Of a stretch of 64,000 nt of DNA, positions 41,844 to 52,703 are shown piece by piece. The notes under the pieces were generated by a model. It was not told where the DNA came from. It made no database searches and saw only the letters and a program-made list of their open reading frames with translations. This stretch comes from Metridium senile. Its lineage: Eukaryota; Cnidaria; Anthozoa; Actiniaria; Metridiidae. Positions within the stretch are counted from its first letter, which is position 1, and each line of letters starts with the position of its first letter. The position numbers were made by a program, and so were the translations under genes. The DNA lies in assembly GCA_949775045.1 (NCBI GenBank), contig OX459102.1, positions 17,860,160 through 17,924,159 on the forward strand, in the 5' to 3' direction.

Positions 41844-43821
41844 ATGTCAAGCAATCACGCGATCCTTATATTACTGTTTATTGGTTTATCAACAGCAGTT
41901 ACAGGTAAAGCATGATGACATCATCTAATATGGCTGCCAATGTAGATGTATAGTCACGTGATCTATGCCCGTGATGACAGTGATGACATCAGCCAATATG
42001 GCTGCCAGTCTGCCAGTGTAGATGTATACTCACGTGACACATACAAGTGATGACAGTGTAGATGTATAGTCACGTGACCCATACAAGTGATGACAGTGTA
42101 GATGTATAGTCAAGTGACCCATACAAGTGATGACAGTGTAGATGTATAGTCACGTGACCCATACAAGTGATGACAGTGTAGATGTATAGTCACGTGACCC
42201 ATACAAGTGATGACAGTGTAGATGTATAGTCACGTGACCCATACAAGTGATAAAAGTGTAGATGTATAGTCAAGTGACCCATACAAGTGATGACAGTGTA
42301 GATGTATAGTCACGTGACCCATACAAGTGATGACAGCCGGTAGATGTATAGTCACGTGACCCATACAAGTGAAGACAGTGTATAGTCACGTGTGTTGTAT
42401 CTATTTAGGGGCGCCTATTATACAAGCTGGTGTCAATCCGAAAACAGCTCGACCAGCGGACAAAGTACAAATGGAATGTCATTCCACAGGGTACCCAACA
42501 CCCAACATATCATGGTACAGGAATAACATGGAAATACCCGGTCAAATTAGACAAATTATGGTATGTTACAATCGCCATTTATGGTTTGTATATTCTGTTT
42601 GTAGTCTGGTCTTATATCCCGACTATCCGGCACATCCTCATTATCTAACCATGTATGTCGGCACTGTACGAGGGGGTTGTAAGGGGGTGTTGAAGACCGT
42701 GAAACCGCACAAAAAATCGACAAAAACCGCACAATCGCACCAAAGTTTGCAAAAAACAGCAACCACAAGCTTTGTAAAACCGTAGTTATGAATGGAAAAA
42801 CCGCGAAATCGTGTCATCGCAAACCCTTACGCCCCCTCCTGTAGAATACATGGTTATAAATATCATCGTTGGCTATGACAGAAATGAGGATGATAAGATC
42901 ATGCGATAGCCTAAATGATAATAATATGTATTATACTGTTGATAAATGTTTTCACGAGAATAATAATTATATATAATCATAGCAGCGATGGTGATAATGT
43001 ATGATGATGGTGAAAATGACGATGATGATGTATCGGATTACGATTACATCACGGAAGATGATCTGATGATGCTAATAGTTACTCTGTTGTTGTTTATCCA
43101 TGCAGTCTGCCTTCAACTTCAGTGCGTCAAGGTACAGTTTTACAGCTGATCTTAACTCCGGTGGACCTTATGAATGTCGTTCTAGCAATGGTGTACCAGA
43201 CAATAATGGTGATGTGATTATCAAGAAAACTGTTCATCTCACTATCCAAGGTAACTGGAAAAAGGATAAAGTTATCTACTGGATAGGATAAGATTTATTT
43301 AGTGCGGTAAAGAATTTGAATAGGTTTTATCCGTTGGATAGGGATTTATCCGGTGGATAGCGCTATTCAGGCTACGTACAACCGGCCCCAGAAGCTAAAA
43401 ACTCAAACCAGATATTAGGAGAAAACTGTGTACGAGATTTCTTTTACATCCTAGGTGCTTCAAGTCATCCATCAACCACATCATTGCCAGCAATTACGTC
43501 ATTGCCATCAACCACATCATTGCCATCAACCACAGCTGGTAAGTAACCATCACAGACAAAACAAATTGTATATTTAAAGGCATATCGTGTGTAGTACTTT
43601 ATATTTATTTGAAACTTCTATATTCAACAGCGTATAATCATATCCCATCAGCCTCTACGAGCAGTCCTAAGAATAAAGAAGCACCCGATGTGTCTTCAAA
43701 TGGTTCTATTGTCCTATCTTACTGGACAACACTATTAGTATTAACAATACCACTAGTTATCCTGATCATATCTGAGAATACTCTAGCAAATGTAATTGTC
43801 TTTTTGACTATAAATTTGTAG
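41844..43821 (+). CDS. Ig-domain surface protein 2: signal peptide, Ig-like domain, short Ser/Thr stalk, membrane tail
   Basis: Five exons, all in phase: 41844-41904, 42409-42560, 43106-43250, 43455-43538 and 43631-43821, 210 residues. Exon 1 is a signal peptide (MSSNHAILILLFIGLSTAVT). Exons 2 and 3 encode the Ig-like domain, with MECHSTGYPTPNISWYRNN and GGPYECRSSNGVPDNN, closely matching Ig gene 1. Exon 4 is a repeated SLPSTT stalk. Exon 5 has a Ser-rich linker and two hydrophobic runs (WTTLLVLTIPLVILII and NVIVFLTINL), a transmembrane or GPI-type anchor. It is convergent with the kinase-ApoL gene, with the 48-bp array between. Intron 1 holds nine or so CACGTG motifs in a 40-bp tandem repeat. 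Confidence 0.85.
41945..42395. repeat. 40-bp tandem repeat with CACGTG motif in intron 1 of Ig gene 2
   Basis: The unit GTGATGACAGTGTAGATGTA plus TAGTCACGTGACCCATACAA occurs about nine times. Most copies keep the palindrome TCACGTGA (E-box CACGTG); two have CAAGTG. Confidence 0.9.
42690..42840. repeat. Dispersed CCGCAAACC repeat in intron 2 of Ig gene 2
   Basis: GTGAAACCGCACAAAAAATC and CATCGCAAACCCTTACGCCC match 58560-58700 and part of 16195-16262. Confidence 0.6.
43255..43392. repeat. MITE in intron 3 of Ig gene 2
   Basis: ATCCGTTGGATAGGGATTTA, TCCGGTGGATAGCGCTATTC and the end ACAACCGGCCCC. The paralogous intron (59148-59290) retains the other terminus, CAGGGGCCAGTTGTGAGAAG, giving a TIR of about 15 bp. 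Confidence 0.65.
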
Positions 43822-44233
43822 AAATTAAAAACCCACTTAGTCAAGTAAAGTTCATTACAAAATTAATTACAACAACAAAGGTTTTAACAGTACGCTAAAA
43901 GTGAATAGAAGCTTACTGACGAACGACTAACGAAAAGTGCATACATCCTTTTATGTTGTGCACAACTCTCCTTTGCTGCTGAAATGGTTTCCTTAGAACC
44001 AAATCTACGTTTTAATATACTATCATGTGTTATAATCCTCTTGATTTTCCTTCATACAGCATATAATCCTTACTATGTACAAATTATACTGTATATTACA
44101 GTGATTAAAATTATAAGCTGCTTTAAGCTGCTTTAATTCATGAAATAATAATATCATCATTCCACGTAATAGATTGAAATGATATCTAACCATAATAAAG
44201 ACATGATAAAATGCCACTTTAACAAAATGTTTA

Positions 44234-45480
44234 GCTGGTCAAGTGTTCCTTAATCTAAGCTAAGTTGAACATCAGTTTCTTGCTGGTCAAGTGTTCCTTA
44301 ATCTAAGCTAAGTTGTCCATCAGGTTTTTGCTGGTCAAGTGTTCCTTAATCTAAGCTAAGTTGTCCATCAGGTTTTTGCTGGTCAAGTGTTCCTTAATCT
44401 AAGCTAAGGTGTCTATCAGTTTCTTGCTGGTCAAGTGTTCCTTAATCTAAGCTAAGTTCTCCATCAGTTTTATGCTGGTCAAGTGTTCCTTAATCTAAGC
44501 TACATGTAAGTTGTCAATCAGTTTTTTTGCTGGTCAAGTGTTCCATATTCACAGCTATGTTGTCCATCAGGTTTTTGCTGGTCAAGTGTTCCTCAATCTA
44601 AGCTAAGTTGTCAATCAGTTTCTTGTTGGTCAAGTGTTCCTTATTTAAAGCTAAGTTGTCCATCAGTTTCTTGCTGGTTAAGTGGTCCATATTCCCAGCT
44701 AAGTTGTCCATCAGGTTCTTGCTGGTCAAGTGTTCCTCAATCTAAGCTAAGTTGTCCATCAGGTTTTTGCTGGTCAAGTGTTCCTTAATCTAAGCTAAGG
44801 TGTCTATCAGTTTCTTGCTGGTCAAGTGTTCCTTAATCTAAGCTAAGTTCTCCATCAGTTTTATGCTGGTCAAGTGTTCCTTAATCTAAGCTACATGTAA
44901 GTTGTCAATCAGTTTTTTTGCTGATCAAGTGTTCCATATTCACAGCTATGTTGTCCATCAGGTTTTTGCTGGTCAAGTGTTCCTCAATCTAAGCTAAGTT
45001 GTCAATCAGTTTCTTGTTGGTCAAGTGTTCCTTATTTAAAGCTAAGTTGTCCATCAGTTTCTTGCTGGTTAAGTGGTCCATATTCCCAGCTAAGTTGTCC
45101 ATCAGGTTCTTGCTGGTCAAGTGTTCCTCAATTTAAGCTAAGTTGTCAATCAGTTTCTTGCTGGTCAAGTGTTCCTTAATCTAAGCTAAGTTGTCCATCA
45201 GGTTCTTGCTGGTCAAGTGTTCCTTAATCTAAGCTAAGTTGTCCATCAGTTTCTTGCTGGTCAAGTGTTCCTTATTCAAAGCTAAGTTGTCCATAAGTTT
45301 TATGCTGGCCAAGTGTTCCTTAATCTAAGCTAACTTGTCAATCAGTTTTTTTGCTGGTCAAGTGTTCCATATCCACAGTTAAGTTGTCCATCAGTTTCTT
45401 GCTGGTCGAGTGGTCCATATTCAAAGCTAAGTTTTCCATCCGTTTTCTGCTGGTCAAGTTCACAGTTAAGTTTTCCATCA
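44234..45480. repeat. 48-bp minisatellite at the 3' end of kinase-ApoL gene A
   Basis: About 26 units of GCTGGTCAAGTGTTCCTTAA followed by TCTAAGCTAAGTTGTCCATC and AGTTTCTT. Units up to 45342 are coding on the - strand (16-residue repeats); the rest lie after the stop codon. A block of about 390 bp (eight units) is repeated: the variants CATGTAAGTTGTCAATC and CACAGCTATGTTGTCC occur in the same order in 44408-44740 and 44799-45130. Confidence 0.9.
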
Positions 45481-48400
45481 GGTACTTGTTGGTCATGCTC
45501 TACAAGTATTTGATCAAGATCATCAATCATGTCATAGTTATCACAAAGTTCTTTCACTGTTTTCAGATGTTTTTTTTCTAATTCTGCTACCTTAGACTCG
45601 ACATAGATGTTTACAAGGGAATGTATCTCCCCTTCTTGTGGACAAACCATTTTATCTTGTATTGCACGTATCTTGTCCGCTATTTCTGATGGTGAATGAT
45701 TTTTTATTTCACGTACTGATTTGACAAGGAAGTATGCATCAATAGGTAAAGTGATCATACTGGCAACAAACCCTGCAACATGCGTAGCTCTACTTGCAAC
45801 TGATAAGGTATCAAAGACAGCGGTACCGATACGTGCACCAGCAGTAGATGCAGTAACACCAGTAGTTGTTACAGACAGTACAGCCCCTACAGCACTGGCA
45901 CTGCTCGTTAATGGATCAAGTTGGCCATGGTCTGTTTCCGATATGTTGACACCAGTCTTTTTTTGAAAATGTTGCATAAATATTTCATCTGCAGTGAAGT
46001 TGTTGTCTTCCCTCAGACCTTCATCAAAGATCCTGGAATGAAACCAATAATACCAGGTTACATCCACTAAATACATGCAATCCATCAAAAACAGCAACAT
46101 TAAAGAGTGCAGACACAATGTCCGTGAAATATCACCAAAGCTATTTGTTGTTAGCTATTTGTTAGTTAGTAACAATTTGTCACTATCACTCAACCAGAAC
46201 ATTGTTAATAGAAATAAACTGGAGACACTAAATACACAAAATATTAAGAATACAACAATATTGTGTATTTAGTGTCTCAAGTGTATTTATATAAACAATG
46301 ATCTGGTTGAGTGATAGTGACAAATACAGTAGTTACTAACTAACAACTAGTTAGTAATAATAATGATAATGCATTTTTTATAGCGCACTTTCTATGTGTA
46401 TATATTCAAATGTGCTTTATACATTCACGACACGAAATTTCAAATTTACGCATCTTTACCCTAAGTGTAAAGGAGCGTAAAGAACTTTGACAATCTTTAC
46501 GCTAAAAATATATATTATAGTTAGTTGTTAGTAATTAGTGTAAGTGTTAGCAACAAATAACTTACGTTAATGTTGCAATTTTTTGATATTTTTTTAAGTA
46601 TTTTAGAGAACCCTTGTGTAAATCACTTGTGTGATGCTGGCTTTCTTAATGAATTATTTATGATCATTCCATTATATGTATAATTTATACCTCTGTACAT
46701 TTTTGGATATTATACAATCAAGCTGCTCCATACTCTTCCTCAGATGTTCACTTTCTTCTTTGTCTTCAGCAATTGTATCTTCAACTTTTTTGATGTTAAA
46801 ACAGCATAAGAATATCTCAGACATCTTAGCCCCAAAAGTTGTGAGCCCTCTGCTGCAGCAACGCAACCACCAGCAATCATGACAGGAATAGTGGCACCAA
46901 ATGTAAAGAATGAACTGATGAACCCACCAACGACAAGACAGGTACCAACAACAGATGTAGATGAACCAGCTGCCGTGGCAATATTAACATCACGATGAAT
47001 ATTATCAAGTTTTGTTGTCATCTCATCCAAGTTCATTTCTTCTAGTTCTCGTATTGTGCGTCTGCGAACAGGAATCCAGCGATGAAAATCTTCACACACT
47101 TTGTCTATGATTTCTTGGAAGTCATACTTGATTATGGCTATAGTGGGAAATCAGAGAGAATCAATGTAATTAATTAATATTAATAGGCCTTTTGCAACAG
47201 CAGGTCATGTGATCCTACCCCTTTTAAATGAAACAGCTGGGTCAAAATGAAGATCAGAAATGAAAAGAGCACATCCATATTAGTAAGAAGCCAAAGTTTT
47301 ATAGCTCATAAGATATAGCATTAAATATAAAATTCAATATTTTATAAGGATTTGTATGGAAAATGTCCACTGGATGGCAAAGCTTGCAATCCAGAGCAGG
47401 TTTTCCATACAAATCATAATAAATTATTGAATTTTTAAATTAATGCCATTTCCCTAATGTTACATTTTATAACTATTTTATAACTTATTACTAATGTTGA
47501 GGTGCTTTTTTCATTTCTGATGTTCATTTTGACACAGCTGTTCGATTTAAAAGGGTTAGGGTCACATGACCTATTGTTGCAAAAGGCCTATTAATGCAAT
47601 GCAAGATATTTTGAATAATCAAGAAAGTTTTTTTTTGCAAGGGGAACCAGCAGTTAGTCGGTATACCATCACATAGTTTATCTGGAATCAACCAATGAAT
47701 GTTGTAAATATCCCAATTAATATACACTGTATATAAATTTCAAGTAAAGAGATTTGCTTTCATTCAACATTTTGATATTAAAATTACCAATAAAGGCTGT
47801 ATGTGTACCTTAATGCCCAGCTCTCTACTCAAGACTTTCTCTACTAAATATTATTGTCTTTAATTATCTACAAATCATAGGTACATAATGTAATATAATC
47901 AAATTAAAATCGTAAAAAATGTGGACTTAACTTTACTGACATTCGAGCTTTAACCCTTTGTCGGAGTAAAAGAGTTAGACTAAGAGATATACTAAGTATA
48001 AATAAGAAGCGGGAAAAGTGATGAACTAATCAAAAGGCGATAGAAAATGAAGGAGGAGTTTTAAAAAGAACAATGGAAAAATTAATTGAAAGCAAATCGT
48101 TGATTCATACCGATACCAAGGTTGCTACAAATCAAATCATGGTAAATGATTTAAGTATATGACCTCAAACACCATTCAGTCTATAGTTGTGTCTTGCTAA
48201 TTTACATATTGTTTTACTGCGCATGTGGGAGAACTGACATGTGCTTGTAAGTCGGCCATTACGGATTAACATTAAGATTACCAGTAGCTGTCCAAAAGTC
48301 ATGGTCCAAACCTTTTACATTATTTTATGAGATAAACAATATTCATTTTTCTTTATAAATGACTTACCTTCCTTCAACTCGGGACCACTAATTATCTCCA

Positions 48401-50200
48401 CTATCTGTGCTGCTGTAGGTCTCTTTCTAGGCTCATTCTCAAGACAATCAAGCACAAGCTTTCGTAAGGGATTATTTTCACCCATGGCTTGTAAATCTGC
48501 ATTCAGTAAAGCATGCACTGTTGCATCTATCAATAAATAAATCACAATTATCAAAATATATGCCCGGGTCGCATTATACCAAATTGTGGTCGATTTTTGT
48601 TTACACAAGTGTTCAAATCTGTCATCACAACCCTTTCCCTGCGGCCAAAACTTCAAAGTTACGGCTTCATCAGTGATTGAAAGTTGACTGTTTTCGCTTC
48701 AGATATCACATCGGGACAGCCAAATCAATTCGTTGGACATTGCAGAGTCAAAGCTTTCAAAAGAACTACAAATAACCTATATTTTAGAACACTTTGATTC
48801 AGTGTTTGCAATAATATCCACGCTAACGCTGACATACAAATATCGGCATAGATCTGCAATGCGACCGTGCTCAAAACTTCAAATAATTGTATTTCCTGTG
48901 TCGGGATTAAAACTTTGGAGGACATTTTGTCGAGTAAATTTTTAGATTTGGCCATAGTGCGACCCGGGCCTATACTTAATACAAAGATTGAAATATTCAT
49001 AAATTTACAGCCAAACCTACAGAAGCATTCCTATCGAGTTTGGAAGGCTCGATTAAATCTTCCAAACTTGATTTGAAATTTGGTTTGAAATTTGCATAAA
49101 TGAATCGAATCTTGTAAGTTTCAAATTGCAGACTTCAACCGTCAACCGATATTAAATGGTCCCGATTTCACGACCTGCATGTGGTCAATAACGAGAATGC
49201 TATTGTAATAGAATACTTTAGTAAGTATTTATAACAATATTTCTGTAAGCAGACTATAAGTTTAACAAGTTTCTGTTGTCCAAAAAAACATTGAAAGTAA
49301 TGTTTTGAGGCGGTTTTTGAAACTTACAAGTTTCGATTCATGTATGCAAATTTCAAAACAAATTTCAAATCAAGTTTGGAAGAATAAATTGAGCCTTCTG
49401 AAGGTTTGGCTGTAATACCAAGCTTTCGAGCCAAATTGGCTATCATCAGGGCTACAAGATTTGAAAGTGAAAGTGAAAGTGAAAGAAAGTGGCAAACAGT
49501 TTTGTTATTTCCAAGACTTGCCTTCAGATAAAGCCAGTGGATTTGCTTGAGGACTAGGCATGTACATGTCTCCAAGTATTCCTCGCAGAAGGGTCATACC
49601 AAACGAAAACACATCAATTTCAGTACCATATTTTAGTTTAGTCTCTGGTGCCATATAAGATTGTGTTCCTGGTACAGGAGACATCTCTCGACTTCTTTCT
49701 CCAAGGATTTTAGCGAGTCCAACATCGGCAATCTTCGCTTTGATAGCTGAAGGATTACTTCTATCAAGTAAGATGTTTTTTGGGCAAAGATCTCGGTGAA
49801 TGATTGGTTCATCTAATTCATGTAGATACTGTAGTCCTTTAGCTACATCGACCATTAAAGCGACAAGTTCTTCTAGTAATAAATCTGATTTTCTTTCATC
49901 CAAATAGACCTCCAAGTCACAGTCTAGCAGCTCTGTGATTAGAATAGGAGGCTTTCTACCGTCAGTAATGACAGTGATAATATTTAAGATGTTGTCGTGC
50001 CTCAAACGAAGAAGTAGCTCACATTCTCGGGTGAATTTTGCAACGATTCCATTTTGATCGTTTGGTAAGTCATAGTGGACAAGTATTGGGTGAATACGCT
50101 TTGCTGCTACGAGCTGGTCATTCCATTTAGCTTTGTACACTTCGCCATAGCTGCCTGTTCTTAGTGGCTTTCCAAGAAAACGGACATTGTTTTGACCCAT
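45342..50200 (-). CDS. TKL-like protein kinase fused to an apolipoprotein-L-like domain (copy A, 1-bp deletion in exon 3)
   Basis: Four exons join in phase: 50200-49522, 48526-48368, 47137-46691 and 46032-45342. Exons 1-2 encode a kinase: glycine loop RTGSYGEV (15-21), Lys34 in VAAKRI, Glu59, HRDLCPKN (135-142), DVG in place of DFG (159-161) and APE (184-186), ending CLENEPRKRPTAAQIVEI. TKL type is likely. Exons 3-4 are ApoL-like: NLDEMTTKLDNIHRDVNIAT, hydrophobic GGFISSFFTFGATIPVMIAG, then TSSASAVGAVLSVTTTGVTA, FDTLSVASRATHVAGFV and ITLPIDAYFLVKSVREI. A 16-residue repeat tail (LDQQxxDGxL) follows. Intron 1 uses a GC donor. One G is missing near 46858 compared with copy B, shifting exon 3 out of frame, so this copy is dead or carries an assembly error. 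ApoL proteins form membrane channels; kinase control of such a module is inference. Confidence 0.75.
46157..46352. repeat. Palindrome in the last intron of kinase-ApoL A
   Basis: TGTTAGTTAGTAACAATTTG at 46159 and TTGTCACTATCACTCAACCA are mirrored by TGGTTGAGTGATAGTGACAA and AGTAGTTACTAACTAACA. GAGACACTAAATACACAA pairs inside. Confidence 0.85.
47181..47593. repeat. Palindromic MITE, about 88-bp arms, between kinase and ApoL exons
   Basis: TAATAGGCCTTTTGCAACAG at 47181 is mirrored by TGTTGCAAAAGGCCTATTA ending at 47593. AGGTCATGTGATCCTACCCC and CAGCTG also pair. Non-coding. Confidence 0.85.
47905..48050. repeat. Penelope-like repeat end
   Basis: GTAAAAAATGTGGACTTAAC, TTACTGACATTCGAGCTTTA, ACCCTTTGTCGGAGTAAAAG and AGCGGGAAAAGTGATGAACT match the family at 5120-6490 and 12640-12965. 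It lies in the intron between kinase exon 2 and the ApoL exon. Confidence 0.6.
48559..48974. repeat. Foldback element in kinase intron 1
   Basis: ATATGCCCGGGTCGCATTAT at 48559 pairs with ATAGTGCGACCCGGGCCTAT ending near 48972. Inner arms are diverged. Confidence 0.65.
49006..49415. repeat. Foldback element with about 120-bp arms in kinase intron 1
   Basis: TTACAGCCAAACCTACAGAA at 49005 pairs with CTGAAGGTTTGGCTGTAA ending at 49414. TCCAAACTTGATTTGAAATT and its reverse complement ATTTCAAATCAAGTTTGGA pair further in. Confidence 0.8.
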
Positions 50201-50452
50201 TACAAGGAGGCTTGTTTGCAACAACCGACACGTCGATCGATTTCACATAGCGCATTTTAGTATGCTAATGAGTAAAATAATATAATAATGAGCTTCGCAC
50301 GGGTGAGCACACATATTTATAGACTACGAGTAGTCCTTCTTTTCCCTCCAGAATCAGTAATTTAAATTAAAGGCAGTGTATGACTGCATGTGGCTAGCTT
50401 GTTAGATCGTGAAGGAAAAAGTAAATTCCTGATAATGGTGTAATACGTTCAC

Positions 50453-50851
50453 TTAGATAATATTGTATTGAACATATATTATAAATAATAGAAAGAGATA
50501 TTTGGCCTCCCGAAGGAGTTTATGTTTGACCTCTCGAGGAAGTCGTTTTGGTTCATTGATGCGTGGATCTGCTCCAAGAACAACTGTTCCCTGTAGAAAT
50601 TTTCGAAAGATATTATATCCTTTTCCAAGCTGATCGGGTTGTTGGACTATCCTCAGCGAGCTAAGATAACGACAACGAGTCGGGCAATCGAGGAAAAACT
50701 TCGGTTGAGCGGTTGTTTTGAGAGCTTGTAATCTCCACAAAGGCTCAAAAAACCTGTAAAAGGTCTGAGAATCTAACACTTTATAAAGAGACACAAAACT
50801 GTGCCTAAATATTGTAGATGAATATGGCCGGGGTGAAAAGTCACCTTCCAA
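50453..50851 (-). CDS. Unidentified ORF inside the TIR element
   Basis: A - strand frame is open from about 50920 to 50453. It reads RLVNGELITPCASCRSSLLE upstream, then SLYKVLDSQTFYRFFEPLWR, SLRIVQQPDQLGKGYNIF and LPREVKHKLLREAKYLF. There is no ATG in the visible frame, so it would be an internal exon or a relic. Codon content looks protein-like with no low-complexity bias. I do not recognise a transposase or host family. A nested element sits directly upstream and may have separated it from its start. Confidence 0.3.
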   Translation of the reverse strand: MEGDFSPRPYSSTIFRHSFVSLYKVLDSQTFYRFFEPLWRLQALKTTAQPKFFLDCPTRCRYLSSLRIVQQPDQLGKGYNIFRKFLQGTVVLGADPRINEPKRLPREVKHKLLREAKYLFLLFIIYVQYNII

Positions 50852-50978
50852 AAGCGAAGAACGACAAGAAGCACATGGAGTGATCAGTTCACCATTAACC
50901 AGTCGATAAGAAAACGTTTAATCGATAAAAGAACGGCGGTTTCGACGTTTGATTCAACCAAACACTGCAGACTCCGAC

Positions 50979-52375
50979 AGCATGTAGAGATTTTGTCTGC
51001 GCATGCGTTTGTTTTCATGCTAAAATTCCTTTTCACGTCGAATGAAAGAATTTTATGCTGACATGGAACATTTGGTTTGCAATCTCATCTTTCACAATTA
51101 TGTTCATGAACCGAATTACTGAGACATAAAATGTTGACTGTCTACTAGTGCGCTGTAGTTAATTATTTCAATCGAACAAACTCCGGATTACAAAATATCA
51201 CACGTCAAAGTCCGACCAAAGTGAAAAGAAAGACCAGAACTGCGTACTTTCAAGTAGCATGTTGGACGATAAACCAATGTGCAGGTCAAAACTTTTAGTA
51301 GAAGTTATAACCAACACGCTACTTTGTGCATTGCATTATATTGGGAGATATTAGACGCCTTAGATCGTCAAGTAAACCGGCGTGTTGATGTCAATATCAG
51401 CAATATTGAGTGCGAACTTCTCGCAATTCATCATAGAATTTTTATATCTTAAACATCGTGCCCCAAAAAAACGTTAAACGAAATTGACATTTCCATGTTT
51501 ACTTTTCGCAAAACTGAGCTATTTTGGTAGAAACTCGTTGTCCCTGGATATGATTTCAAGCAATGTTTACAACATGGTTTAGGCCCTGTTTCACTGTGAT
51601 AAATTTGACGAACTTCAACAACCTGTACATGTATTTTATAATCTAAAAGATTTATCTAGAATGTAATTATATATTTCGATTTTATGAGAGCCATTACGGT
51701 TTTTGCCTATAAAGCCAACTTTAATTCTTAATTCAAGAATAAAAAATAGTTCGCTAAAATTTGCATGTTGTTTTGAGCGAAAATATGCATAAAACCAAGT
51801 ACACAAAATCGCTTTGGATCACATTGCGGGACCAAAAGTTACTACCTAAAAAGCTTAGTTTTGCAAAATATAAACATGTAAAAAGCTATTTCTCAAGTAA
51901 ATTCGCTGGGGCACGATGTTTAAGATATGAAAATTCTAAGATGAATTCTAAGGATTTCGCACGCACTCGAGGTAACCAAGGCAGTTTTATTGACGATCGA
52001 GGGCGTCTAATATCTCTCAATATGATTAAATACAAACAGTATCGTGTTGGTAATGACTTATACTGTTATGTTTACCTAATAGATTAAATTAGCGCCCAAA
52101 CTTGTATTCGAAAGTTCGAAGTTCTGGTCCTTTTATCCACTTTTGTCAGACTTTGACGTGTGATATTTTTCCATGCTGAGTTTGTTCGATTTAAATAATT
52201 AACTACAGCGCACTAGTAGACGGTCAACATTTGATATCTCAGTAATTCGGTTCTTGAACATAGTTGTGCAAGATGAGATTGCAAACTAAATGTTCCATGT
52301 CAGCATAAAATTCTTTCATTCGACGTGAAAAGGAATTTTAGCATGAAAACAAACAGACAAAATCTCTACATGCCT
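50979..52375. mobile_element. Long foldback element with 9-bp target duplication (MULE-like)
   Basis: The two arms are about 590 bp each and span nearly the whole element. The left end AGCATGTAGAGATTTTGTCT matches the reverse complement of the right end, AGACAAAATCTCTACATGCCT less one base. The 9-bp flank GACTCCGAC is duplicated (50970-50978 and 52376-52384). Long inverted repeats plus a 9-bp duplication suggest a non-autonomous Mutator-like element. Open frames in the arms have no support. Confidence 0.75.
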
Positions 52376-52603
52376 GACTCCGACCAGACTCATCGTTCGC
52401 TCAGTAGTCGCCAACTTCCATGATTCGCCTCGTGCAAATCCGGCCGTCGTCCGACTATGGCCCGAACAAATACGAAAATTTCGCAGCCGCCGAAGCAAAA
52501 GTTCGGGTTACTTTCGGTCACCTATTGTTTACACTCACACACACCCAGCGCCATGACATAGTGGATAGCTTTTAGCTCTTCGAGCTAAAGCTAGCCACAA
52601 AAA

Positions 52604-52703
52604 ACGAGTGTTGCGGGATTCCTGTGGAGCGCGCCGGAAATAGATCGTTGACTAAACGATCTATTTCCGGCGCGCTCCACAGGAATCCCGCAACCCTCGT
52701 TTT
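52604..52703. repeat. Perfect GC-rich palindrome, about 42-bp arms
   Basis: GTTGCGGGATTCCTGTGGAG with CGCGCCGGAAATAGATCGTT is mirrored by the following 42 bases down to CTCCACAGGAATCCCGCAAC. AAAACGAG and CTCGTTTT lie outside. It is subterminal in the 50322-52741 element. Confidence 0.85.

Larger units (their letters stand above)
38919..47150. repeat. Segmental duplication, left copy (Ig gene 2 and kinase-ApoL gene)
   Basis: From TAAACTACCAGACGTTATCA onward this matches 54690 onward: CGTCGCACAATAAAAACTTT, CCTAAGGTTCGATTTGTGTT, the promoter region with purine repeats (39541-39710), all Ig exons and introns, the 48-bp array and the ApoL exons. Similarity continues beyond, to at least 48180 against the right window edge. 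The left copy has gained a LINE (39770-41660); the right copy a poly-G element. The unit is at least 8 kb. Confidence 0.85.

Noticed and set aside
41995..42395. CRISPR-like array (regular 40-bp repeats)
   Set aside because: Units are contiguous with no unique spacers, and it sits in an intron of an animal gene; it is a minisatellite.
50225..50320. Kinase start further upstream than 50200
   Set aside because: The frame extends about eight codons but begins at TTG; the first ATG is at 50200 with an acceptable context.
51761..52087. 108-codon + strand frame within the foldback element
   Set aside because: It lies in one arm of the palindrome; the mirrored arm does not keep a frame and no domain is recognisable.
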